Shown here: in pieces, positions 18,535 through 26,604 of the stretch
Layout of the letters: every line of letters starts with the position of its first letter
Numbering within the stretch: position 1 is the first letter of the stretch
NCBI GenBank assembly: GCA_023436225.1
Contig: JAEZKA010000060.1
Span: 14,222-78,221, forward strand
Reading direction: 5' to 3'
Length of the DNA stretch: 64,000 nt
Origin: Bacillota bacterium
GTDB lineage: Bacteria > Bacillota > Clostridia > Lachnospirales > Lachnospiraceae
Notes under the pieces: generated by a model
Database searches by the model: none
Seen by the model: only the letters and a program-made list of their open reading frames with translations
Told to the model about the DNA's origin: nothing
Translations under genes and position numbers: made by a program

Positions 18535-18651
18535 TTCTTGCAATGCAAATAATTCATATGTTTAACGCATTTTCTTGCAACACAAGTGAACTTCTTGCAA
18601 CGCAAGTGTACTTCTTGCGATGCAAATGTAATTCTTGCATTATTCTCACTC
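18535..18651. repeat. tandem 20-base repeats with internal dyads between oppA and oppB
   Basis: TTCTTGC begins at 18535, 18572, 18592, 18612 and 18632. The last four are spaced exactly 20 bases. The best units read TTCTTGCAACGCAAGTGTAC; each full unit contains a dyad TTGC-N3-GCAA-like core. Exact two-turn spacing and conserved dyads could mean an array of protein sites, or RNA mini-hairpins in the oppA-oppB transcript. Confidence 0.75.
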
Positions 18652-18662
18652 CGCTTATTATA

Positions 18663-18858
18663 TCATGAACATGAAGCTTGTTCATGATCTTTCGCTACGA
18701 TCGTAACCTACAAGCAAGCTTGCGGTTACTCACTCCGTGTTCTATTATACTATATCTTAACACAAAAGTCGTGCTTTTTTTCGTTTTTTTTCGCTAGGGA
18801 ATTGTTGGGAGATTCATTCTTTACATAAGGGAAGTGCGGGTTATAATTCAGCCCGCAC
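18663..18858 (-). terminator. three hairpins in the oppA-oppB gap
   Basis: Perfect or near perfect stems occur at 18663-18687 (TCATGAAC / GTTCATGA), 18703-18729 (GTAACC / GGTTAC around a GCAAGCTTGC palindrome) and 18834-18858 (GTGCGGG / CCCGCAC). The last lies 58 bases after the oppA stop. None has a proper T-run on the minus strand, so they may act as partial terminators or RNA 3'-end stabilisers. Such structures often make the binding protein more abundant than the transporter. Confidence 0.5.
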
Positions 18859-18915
18859 CACCTCAAGTCAAATTCGTACTACGAATCTGTAAAAATGATC
18901 CTAAGTTTGTTTCTA

Positions 18916-20577
18916 TTATTTAGATAACTTTACATTCTTGTAGTTCATATCCTGGAAAGCAGTTCTTACAACACCTGATGCAATCTTTCCACTAACAATA
19001 TAATCTCTGGATCTCCAGTAAATAGGTGCAATTGGAAGATCTGTTGTTACTAACTTCTCAAGATCCATCAAATAACCAAAACGTTCTTTTGAATCTAAGG
19101 TTGTACGAACCTTGTTCAGTAACTCATCATATGCCGGATTACTATAGCTGGTATGATTGTTACCGTTGCCTGTTTCAAATAAATCAAGGAAGGTCATAGG
19201 ATCGTTGTAGTCAGGACCCCAACCAGCAAACACTAAGGAGAAGTCTTTGTTGGACATTCTCTCAAGTCTGCTCTTGAAAGGCATTGCTTCTACTACAATT
19301 TCCAGACCAAGATTAGTCTTTAACTGTTCCTGAACAAATGCTGCATTCTTCGTAGCGGTATCACTATCATCACAGATCATAGTGATTGTTATACTATCAG
19401 TACCAAGCTCCTGCTTAGCCTTATCTAAATATTCAACTGCTTTAGCCTTATCAAATACGGGAAGAGTTGCTCCAACTTCATCTGCAAACTTCTTCTCTAA
19501 ACCGTTAATTGCAGGAGGAACGAAGCCAACTGCACCCTTAGAGCTATTCTTAACGATACTGTCTACGAAAGCCTGGCTGTCAATTCCGTAAGTGATTGCG
19601 GAACGAAGATTTTGATTTGCAAGAGTAGGATCTGTTAAGTTGAACTCTAAGTAGAAAGTAGAACCATCATCATAAGTATAAACAGGGTAGCCTTCGCCCT
19701 TCATTAACTTAGCTTGGTCACCATTTACACCGATAACATCAACTTCACCAGCCTTGAAGGCATTCAAAGCTGCATTGGTGTCGTTAATCATAACCATATT
19801 GATAGTCTCAATTGCAATATCCTTTGCATTGTAGTAATCAGGATTCTTGGTAAGAACAATCTTGCTCTCATGTTCCCAGCTGGTCATGTTGAATGCACCA
19901 TTAGTAACGATCTTATCAGCATCTGTACCATAAGCAGTACCAAATTCATTGTATGCCTTCTCATTCATCGGAGCCATTACACCGAATGCTAAAGTATCAA
20001 TGAAATAAGGGGTAGGATTCTCTAAAGTACACTCTAAGGTGTATTCGTCAAGAGCCTTAAAACCAAGCTGATCTGCTCCAACCTCGCCATTGTTATAAGC
20101 GCGGCCATTCTTAAATACATAACCAAACATAGCATAGTCAGCTGTAAATTCAGGTGTTAACAGTGAGGTCCAAGCAAAAACGAAGTCGTTCGCTGTAACC
20201 TTCTCACCGTTGGACCATTTCATATCATCGCGAAGCTTGAAGGTATAAACCAAACCATCATCGCTAACGGTCCATTCCTTTGCTACACCGGGCTGTACCT
20301 TATCATTTTCATCCAGCGTAACAAGATTCTCAATAATGTGACGAATTACTGTGAAAGATATGGTATCAGTTGTTGTGATAGTATTCATATCTGCAGGCTC
20401 GGTAGAAAGGTTAATAGTAATGGAATTAGCGTCCGGTGTTCCCGGGTAAGCGCTTCTGTCATCAGCTGCCTGAGTATCAGTACCAGCGCCCTCTTCTTTC
20501 TTTGCGCCGCATGCAGTAAACATAGATACTGTCATTGCTAAAACAAGCATAACGGCAAGTAATTTCTTGAATTTCAT
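18916..20577 (-). CDS. oppA: oligopeptide-binding lipoprotein OppA
   Basis: 553 residues from ATG 20577 after AGGAGGAG; an upstream in-frame ATG (20607) has no such site. Lipoprotein signal with lipobox FTAC at about residue 23. The SBP family 5 fold is marked by LSTEPADMNTITTTDT, VAKEWTVSDDGLVYTFKLRD, KWSNGEKVTANDFVFAW, TNGAFNMTSWEHESKIVLTKN and FAGWGPDYNDPMTFLDLF. It binds peptides outside the membrane and delivers them to OppBC. A hairpin followed by T residues at 20606-20636 lies just upstream of its ribosome site and may attenuate the operon. Confidence 0.94.
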   Translation of the reverse strand: MKFKKLLAVMLVLAMTVSMFTACGAKKEEGAGTDTQAADDRSAYPGTPDANSITINLSTEPADMNTITTTDTISFTVIRHIIENLVTLDENDKVQPGVAKEWTVSDDGLVYTFKLRDDMKWSNGEKVTANDFVFAWTSLLTPEFTADYAMFGYVFKNGRAYNNGEVGADQLGFKALDEYTLECTLENPTPYFIDTLAFGVMAPMNEKAYNEFGTAYGTDADKIVTNGAFNMTSWEHESKIVLTKNPDYYNAKDIAIETINMVMINDTNAALNAFKAGEVDVIGVNGDQAKLMKGEGYPVYTYDDGSTFYLEFNLTDPTLANQNLRSAITYGIDSQAFVDSIVKNSSKGAVGFVPPAINGLEKKFADEVGATLPVFDKAKAVEYLDKAKQELGTDSITITMICDDSDTATKNAAFVQEQLKTNLGLEIVVEAMPFKSRLERMSNKDFSLVFAGWGPDYNDPMTFLDLFETGNGNNHTSYSNPAYDELLNKVRTTLDSKERFGYLMDLEKLVTTDLPIAPIYWRSRDYIVSGKIASGVVRTAFQDMNYKNVKLSK

Positions 20578-20605
20578 AAATATATTCTCCTCCTTTTTCC
20601 TATAC

Positions 20606-20636
20606 AAAAAGGAAGTATATTATCATACACTTCCTT
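20606..20636 (-). promoter_or_regulatory. terminator-like hairpin in the oppA leader
   Basis: On the minus strand GGAAGTGTATGATAATATACTTCC is followed by five T residues, about 30 bases before the oppA start. It could be a leader attenuator, or mark the 3' end of a short upstream transcript. Confidence 0.45.
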
Positions 20637-20861
20637 AGTATATAAATGATACAAACATTCTAATACAAAAATGTATATTAGTCAAGATAAGAACTTTATT
20701 AATAAAGATTAAATTAATGAATCGTTGTTTTTATTTGTATTATTTGGTCAATTATGAACCTTCTTCGTCAGAATGTGACTCTCTTTGTCGCAATTTGCTA
20801 TGCATGCACCTTTTCCGTATGCACTCATATAATATGGCATGAAGGAATTATGGAGGTTATT

Positions 20862-21737
20862 ATGATCCCAAGATTTGATATCGGAATCTTTGGCGGTGAC
20901 AACCGTCAGGTATATATGGCACTCGGCTTTCTTTCAAAAGGTTATTCGGTAGCAACCTACCATACCCATACAACGGTTACTCATGAAAACTGTACAGAAT
21001 TGGCCTCCCTTAGCGAATTATTTGAAAGCTGTAATGTTCTTGTTGGCCCAATTCCAATGTCCAGGGATAAAATCACCATCAATGCAGCCACCCATGTTGA
21101 GGATCTCACAATAGCAAGGGTTGCAGAGCTATTGAACGGGGATCATCTTCTCTTCGGAGGGATAATTCCTTCTGCCATTACAAAAGCCTGCGACACATTG
21201 GGTACCCATTATTACGATTTGATGAAGGATGAGAGAATCACCATATTAAACGCAGTCGCTACGGCAGAGGGTACTATCATGGAGGCAATTGCCAGCAGTG
21301 ATCGTAATCTTCACGCCAGCAAATGTCTGGTGCTTGGTTATGGTCGTTGTGCCAAGGTTCTTAGTGCAAAGCTGAAGTCCCTGGATGCCCATGTACTGGT
21401 CGCAGCGCGCAGTGAGGAAGCTCTGGCCTTCGCCCAGGCAATGGGGCTTTCTACCGTAACTCTTCCTTATATTAAGTGCGTTCTCCCTTCCTGTGATTAT
21501 ATATTTAACACCATACCTTCTCTTATCCTGACCCCGGATTGTCTGGATTATGTTAATAAACATGCCTGCATTATTGACATTGCATCTGCCCCCGGCGGTT
21601 TGGATTATTCTTATGCCGAAAAACTTCATCTGAATGCAAAGTTGTGTCTTAGTCTGCCTGGAAAGGTAGCCCCAAAGACTTCGGCTGATATTCTGATAAC
21701 AACAATCCTATCGTTAATCAAAGAAAGAAGTGATTAA
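20862..21737 (+). CDS. dpaA: dipicolinate synthase subunit A
   Basis: 291 residues from ATG 20862, 6 bases after GGAGG. The N-terminal part (IGIFGGDNRQVYMALGFLSK) and a dinucleotide-binding segment (KCLVLGYGRCAKVLSAKLKS) with later IIDIASAPGGLDY match SpoVFA/DpaA. With DpaB it makes dipicolinic acid from a lysine-pathway intermediate in the mother cell during sporulation. It ends directly before dpaB. Many Clostridium sensu stricto lack spoVF, whereas cluster XIVa spore formers often have it. Confidence 0.92.
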   Translation: MIPRFDIGIFGGDNRQVYMALGFLSKGYSVATYHTHTTVTHENCTELASLSELFESCNVLVGPIPMSRDKITINAATHVEDLTIARVAELLNGDHLLFGGIIPSAITKACDTLGTHYYDLMKDERITILNAVATAEGTIMEAIASSDRNLHASKCLVLGYGRCAKVLSAKLKSLDAHVLVAARSEEALAFAQAMGLSTVTLPYIKCVLPSCDYIFNTIPSLILTPDCLDYVNKHACIIDIASAPGGLDYSYAEKLHLNAKLCLSLPGKVAPKTSADILITTILSLIKERSD

Positions 21738-22325
21738 ATGACTCTAAGTGGCAAAAAAATAGGGGTAGCTTTAACCGGCTCTTATTGTACCTTTGATACC
21801 GTATTTCCGCAAATCGAACGACTAGTGCAGGATAATAACGATGTTACTACCATCTTCTCAGATCGCGCCCAGGTGACCGACACCCGTTTCGGTAAAGCAG
21901 ATGACTTCCTCAAAAAAGCGAAAACAATCACAGGCAATGATCCGATATTGACTATCGTTGAAGCAGAGAAGATCGGTCCAAAAAGCCTGTTCGACATTGT
22001 AGTTATAGCTCCGTGTACCGGAAATACCATGGCAAAGCTAGCGAACGCCATTACTGATTCCCCAGTGCTCATGGCGGCCAAAAGCCAGCTTCGTAACAAT
22101 AAACCAATCGTTCTTGCCATCGCCACGAATGACGCCCTCAGTAATAACCTGAAGAACATCGGTCTTTTGCTGGGAGCGAAAAATGTATATTTCGTTCCCT
22201 TCGGTCAGGATAATTATAAAAGTAAGCCATACTCCATGGTGGCACATTTTGATTACATGCTTCCAACCCTAGAGGAGGCACTTGAAGGCAAACAGCTGCA
22301 GCCCATTATAATGGCACCAAAATGA
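21738..22325 (+). CDS. dpaB: dipicolinate synthase subunit B (flavoprotein)
   Basis: 195 residues beginning at the base after the dpaA stop. A flavoprotein of the PPC-decarboxylase-like fold: GKKIGVALTGSYCTFD, VVIAPCTGNTMAKLANAITD, PIVLAIATNDALSNN and KNVYFVPFGQDN. It is the partner of DpaA in dipicolinate formation. Expression is expected from a sporulation sigma factor, but I could not pick a convincing sigma-K site. Confidence 0.92.
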   Translation: MTLSGKKIGVALTGSYCTFDTVFPQIERLVQDNNDVTTIFSDRAQVTDTRFGKADDFLKKAKTITGNDPILTIVEAEKIGPKSLFDIVVIAPCTGNTMAKLANAITDSPVLMAAKSQLRNNKPIVLAIATNDALSNNLKNIGLLLGAKNVYFVPFGQDNYKSKPYSMVAHFDYMLPTLEEALEGKQLQPIIMAPK

Positions 22326-22405
22326 TGTTATTGCTACCTCTTCATGACTTACCATTAACAAATCTAAGCATTAAGAAAACAAAAATCCATTTATGAGGTG
22401 ATAAG

Positions 22406-24256
22406 ATGTGTGGGATAACCGGATTTTGCAATATGGAAATTGATTTTACGAAGGATTATGATCGATGGCACAATAGTTTAATAAACATGAGGCAAAAGCT
22501 GATCCACCGCGGACCGGATGAACAAGGTGAGATGCTGGTTTCCAAGATCGGAATGGCCCATACCAGATTATCCATCATCGATATCAGCCGCGGTCACCAG
22601 CCAATGACAAAGTTAAAATCCGGCGCTTCCTACACCATCATTTACAACGGTGAGCTTTATAACACCGCTGAGCTTAGGGAAAATCTAATCAATATGGGTT
22701 ATCTCTTCAAGACACATACCGATACTGAAGTTATTTTGACCGGTTTTATGGCTTATGGCGGTGAATTTGTTAAGGAATTGAATGGCATCTTCTCCTTCGC
22801 TGTCTGGGACGAAAATAACAGTATTCTTTATCTTGCAAGAGACCGTTTTGGAGTGAAGCCTCTATTCTATACCGTAAAGGATCAGACTCTTATCTTTTCT
22901 TCGGAAATCAAAGCGCTCTTCGAGTATCCCGGGGTGAAACCCATGGTAGATGCGGATGGTCTATGCGAAATCTTCGGTCTCGGTCCTGCTAAAACCTACG
23001 GAAAAGGAGTGTTCAAGAATATCCATGAGGTTTTGGCCGGTAATATCATAACCTTTGATGAAAATGGACTTAGAGAAAGACCATATTGGGAATTAACCAG
23101 CGCTCCTCATGAAGACGATTACGATACCACAGTAGAAAAAACCTCCTATTTACTATATGATGCTGTAAAACGTCAAATGATTTCAGATATTCCAATTTGT
23201 ACCCTATTATCCGGCGGGGTAGACAGCAGTCTAGTTACCGCGATCTGTGCTAAGGAGCTGAGCAAACAAGGGCTACAGCTTCGAACCTATTCCTTTGATT
23301 TTAAAGATAACGCCAAGCATTTTAAAGCTAACTCCTTCCAGCCATCACAGGATCGGCCTTATGTAGATATTATGATTGATCATTCACAAAGCAGCCATAC
23401 CTATCTGGAATGCGATAATCTTCATTTAGCAGATCAGCTCTATCCTGCAGTGGATGCAAGAGATCTGCCGAATATGGCAGATGTGGAATCCTCTCTTCTC
23501 TATTTCTGTCGACGAGTTGCCACCGAGACAAAGGTGACTCTGACCGGGGAGTGTGCCGATGAGATATTTGGTGGCTATCCTTGGATTAATCGACCAGAGC
23601 TTATGAATGCCGATACCTTTCCCTGGTCAAACAGCTTGGATACACGTAAATTCCCCTTATCCCAGGATCTTCTTGCAACACTGAATCTGGAAGCATACGT
23701 GAAATCTGCTTATGAAAAAACCCTCTCAGAGGTTCCTCGTCTAATTGGCGAAAGTCCACTGGAGGCACGTCGTAGGGAGATTGCATTTCTCAATCTAAAA
23801 TGGTTCATGGTTACCCTGCTTGACCGTATGGATCGCTGTAGTATGCACTCTGGTCTGGAAGCCAGAGTCCCGTTTGCAGATCACCGTATCGTAGAATATG
23901 TCTGGAATGTGCCTTATTCAATGAAGGCTAAAAATGGAGTTGTAAAAGGTCTTCTACGGGATGCGGGCAAAGGCCTGATCCCTGACGAAATTCTTTTCCG
24001 ACGTAAAAGCCCATATCCGAAAACCTACCACCCGGAATATGAAACCCTCCTTGGCAACCGTCTTCTGGAGGTTATCTCAGATCCCAATGCGCCCATCCAT
24101 CCACTGATTGACGTAGATAAGATTAAGACCTTCCTGCAATCACCCTCTGATTACGGTAAGCCCTGGTATGGGCAGCTAATGGCTGGACCGCAGATGATTG
24201 CCTATCTGCTGCAAATCAACTATTGGTTGGAAAAGTATCATGTTCAATTGGTGTAG
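22406..24256 (+). CDS. asnB: asparagine synthase (glutamine-hydrolysing)
   Basis: 616 residues. Cys2 of MCGITGF is the glutaminase nucleophile; the N-terminal amidotransferase domain continues through LIHRGPDEQGE and IIYNGELYN. The synthetase domain has the ATP loop LLSGGVDSSL (about residue 269), CADEIFGGYPW and LEARVPFADHRIVEYVW. It makes asparagine from aspartate and glutamine. AGGTG precedes ATG 22406. It lies downstream of dpaAB by 80 bases. Slightly long compared with the 525-630 residue family range but normal. Confidence 0.93.
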   Translation: MCGITGFCNMEIDFTKDYDRWHNSLINMRQKLIHRGPDEQGEMLVSKIGMAHTRLSIIDISRGHQPMTKLKSGASYTIIYNGELYNTAELRENLINMGYLFKTHTDTEVILTGFMAYGGEFVKELNGIFSFAVWDENNSILYLARDRFGVKPLFYTVKDQTLIFSSEIKALFEYPGVKPMVDADGLCEIFGLGPAKTYGKGVFKNIHEVLAGNIITFDENGLRERPYWELTSAPHEDDYDTTVEKTSYLLYDAVKRQMISDIPICTLLSGGVDSSLVTAICAKELSKQGLQLRTYSFDFKDNAKHFKANSFQPSQDRPYVDIMIDHSQSSHTYLECDNLHLADQLYPAVDARDLPNMADVESSLLYFCRRVATETKVTLTGECADEIFGGYPWINRPELMNADTFPWSNSLDTRKFPLSQDLLATLNLEAYVKSAYEKTLSEVPRLIGESPLEARRREIAFLNLKWFMVTLLDRMDRCSMHSGLEARVPFADHRIVEYVWNVPYSMKAKNGVVKGLLRDAGKGLIPDEILFRRKSPYPKTYHPEYETLLGNRLLEVISDPNAPIHPLIDVDKIKTFLQSPSDYGKPWYGQLMAGPQMIAYLLQINYWLEKYHVQLV

Positions 24257-24285
24257 GTATAGAGAAAAGATAAACTAGTGGCAAA

Positions 24286-24593
24286 GGGGAAGGTTGCTGA
24301 TAGGAAGAAGGGTAATGGGATGCCTTTTTGAAAGTATTTGCAGTTTACGTGCATTTCTTAGGTATCTGAGAGAACGATGAAATCAGACGCGCGATAAATC
24401 GCACGAGCGCAAATGTTTGACGAAGGGAATAAATCGGAAAGCTACTGTGTAGGTTTCCGATTTATTCCCTGAGGAGTTTTTGCGCGGTCTGATTGCACCA
24501 AGTGAACGAAGAAACCTTAGAAGTGCTAGTAAACTGAAACTAGCTTTTCAAAAAGGTATCCTATTACCGTACCTCCTGTCATCAACCGTCCCT
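24286..24593. repeat. 308-base imperfect palindrome (fold-back or MITE-like element)
   Basis: The two halves are imperfect reverse complements along their whole length. Outer arms: GGTTGCTGATAGGAAG and its partner near 24570-24587, then GGTAATGGGATGCCTTTTTG (24311) against CAAAAAGGTATCCTATTACC (ends 24568). Middle arms: ATCAGAC / GTCTGAT and GCGCAAA / TTTGCGC. Inner hairpin: GGGAATAAATCGGAAA (about 24425) against TTTCCGATTTATTCCC. It fills the asnB-yajC gap and codes for nothing visible. Confidence 0.8.
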
Positions 24594-24627
24594 GGAATGA
24601 TACATTGATAATTTTGATAGTAAAAAA

Positions 24628-24706
24628 GGAAGATGGTCAGTCCCATTAATTGCACTGTGATCGGAATGTATCCGGTGCTTTGTTTGGGGCTGATTCATCT
24701 TCCTTC
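24628..24706. terminator. structured hairpin between convergent asnB and yajC
   Basis: GGAAGAT plus TCAGTCCC on the left pair with GGGGCTGA plus ATCTTCC on the right, followed by TTCTT. An inner GCAC...GGTGC helix is possible. Position between convergent genes fits a two-way terminator. Confidence 0.55.
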
Positions 24707-24754
24707 TTAAGGATAATGTCATATAACAGCATTCATTATCTATGATATGATTTC

Positions 24755-25078
24755 TTATTTCTCCGTGTTCGGCTTTTCAATCTCAACGATAGCGCTCTTC
24801 TTCATGGGAATTCTACAATTCTTATTATTGCCGAATTCAACGATTACGATTTCATCCATAACGTCAATTACAACTCCATAAAAACCGCCTGAAGTTAATA
24901 CGCTGTCTCCTGCAGCTATAGTAGAGAGCATCATACTCATCTTCTTCTGCTGCTTCTTCTGCGGGCGGATTAACATAAAGTAAAGTAAAAGACCTAAGAA
25001 ACCAATCTCTACAACCAATAACAGCATAGAGCCTCCGGTTGAACCTGTACCTGCGGTTAAAAGCATTAAATTATTCAT
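24755..25078 (-). CDS. yajC: preprotein translocase accessory subunit YajC
   Basis: 107 residues. One membrane helix (about 17-39) ends in LIRPQKKQQKK, then a small cytoplasmic domain with GDSVLTSGGFYGVVIDV. This is the standard YajC layout. It associates with SecDF at the membrane. It is 50 bases downstream of tgt, a common order (tgt-yajC) in Firmicutes, so the two are likely co-transcribed. AGGAGG ribosome site. Confidence 0.93.
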   Translation of the reverse strand: MNNLMLLTAGTGSTGGSMLLLVVEIGFLGLLLYFMLIRPQKKQQKKMSMMLSTIAAGDSVLTSGGFYGVVIDVMDEIVIVEFGNNKNCRIPMKKSAIVEIEKPNTEK

Positions 25079-25127
25079 AATAATATTCCTCCTGATTTCG
25101 TTTTCTATAATTCAATGTTATTCGCTT

Positions 25128-26261
25128 CTAATCCTCGCTCCTAACAAATCCTTCTAATCTCATCTTTTTATACTGTGAATATCTCTTCTCACGGATCGCT
25201 TCCCTTATCTCCTCCATCATATGGTTATAGAAATAAAGATTATGGATTACCATAAGTCTCATACCGAGCATTTCCTTTGCTTTTAGTAAATGCCTGATAT
25301 AGGAACGGCTGTAATGCTTACATACAGGGCAGCCACAGCCCTCTTCGATCGGTCTGTCATCCAGCTCATACCTCGCGTTCATCAGATTCATCTTGCCGTT
25401 ATTGGTATATGCGTGTCCATGCCTGCCGTTTCTTGTAGGATAGACACAGTCAAAGAAATCAACACCGCGATCCACTGCTTCCAGTATATTCGCCGGCGTA
25501 CCAACTCCCATCAAATATACCGGCTTATTTAACGGCAGATATGGTACTGTCTCATCAAGAATTCGATACATCTCCTCATGACTTTCACCTACCGCCAATC
25601 CCCCTAAGGCATAACCGTCAAGGTCCAGCTCTGAAATTGTCTTAGCATGTTCAATTCGGATATCCTCAAAGGTACCGCCTTGGTTAATGCCAAATAGCAT
25701 CTGGTGCTGATTAATCGTATCCTCAAGTCCATTCAACCGATCCATCTCGATTTTGCATCGCTTTAGCCAACGTGTTGTCCGGTCCACAGAATTTTGCATA
25801 TATTCCCTTGTTGCGGGATGAGGTGGGCATTCATCAAAAGCCATTGCTATGGTAGATGCCAGATTAGACTGGATCTGCATACTCTCCTCCGGCCCCATGA
25901 ATATTTTTCTTCCATCGATATGAGAACTAAAATAAACTCCTTCTTCCTTAATCTTTCGCAGTCCGGAAAGAGAAAACACCTGAAATCCGCCGGAGTCTGT
26001 TAAGATTGGCTTGTCCCATACCATGAACTTGTGAAGTCCCCCCATCTGCTTTACAACCTTATCTCCCGGTCTTACATGTAAATGATAGGTATTCGATAAT
26101 TCTACCTGGGTTCCGATCTCCTGCAAATCCATCGTTGAGACCGCACCTTTAATCGCCGCCGTTGTTCCGACGTTCATGAATACCGGTGTCTGTATTGTTC
26201 CATGAACGGTTTGAAACTCAGCACTTTTTGCTCTACCGTCCTGTTCGATTAGTCTGTACAT
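25128..26261 (-). CDS. tgt: queuine/preQ1 tRNA-guanine transglycosylase
   Basis: 377 residues from ATG 26261, matching the normal Tgt length; longer in-frame starts add unrelated residues. Catalytic Asp regions LTDSGGFQVFSL and GVDFFDCVYPTRNGRHGHA, substrate loop GGLAVGE, and a zinc site GCGCPVCKHYSRSYIRHL with a later His are all visible. It exchanges guanine-34 for preQ1 in tRNAs with GUN anticodons. Operon with yajC. Confidence 0.94.
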   Translation of the reverse strand: MYRLIEQDGRAKSAEFQTVHGTIQTPVFMNVGTTAAIKGAVSTMDLQEIGTQVELSNTYHLHVRPGDKVVKQMGGLHKFMVWDKPILTDSGGFQVFSLSGLRKIKEEGVYFSSHIDGRKIFMGPEESMQIQSNLASTIAMAFDECPPHPATREYMQNSVDRTTRWLKRCKIEMDRLNGLEDTINQHQMLFGINQGGTFEDIRIEHAKTISELDLDGYALGGLAVGESHEEMYRILDETVPYLPLNKPVYLMGVGTPANILEAVDRGVDFFDCVYPTRNGRHGHAYTNNGKMNLMNARYELDDRPIEEGCGCPVCKHYSRSYIRHLLKAKEMLGMRLMVIHNLYFYNHMMEEIREAIREKRYSQYKKMRLEGFVRSED

Positions 26262-26604
26262 TTTTCTGTTGTTCCTACTTTCTGTATACCACGACATAAC
26301 CATACTACCTAATCTTTTATGCCGCAACGATATAATTACCTTCATTTTAACATTACAAGTATACCCTTAAAAGGCTATATTTTCAACTAAAATATCTTTA
26401 TTCTTAAATTATTAATGCAGGTTTTAAAGAAATCCATTTATGCTGTTATGATTCGACATATTACTATTATGAATATTTCACAAAAATAATATTAATATTA
26501 TGAAGAAATAGCTTAAAACATAATATATATTGCATTATTATGACTTAATTGGTAGAATTGATATTGCTTAGATTTATTTAAGTACTATTATAGGAGGTTC
26601 CCCT

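Noticed and set aside
18535..18651. CRISPR array
   Set aside because: Units are contiguous 20-base repeats without spacers and there are no cas genes in the window.
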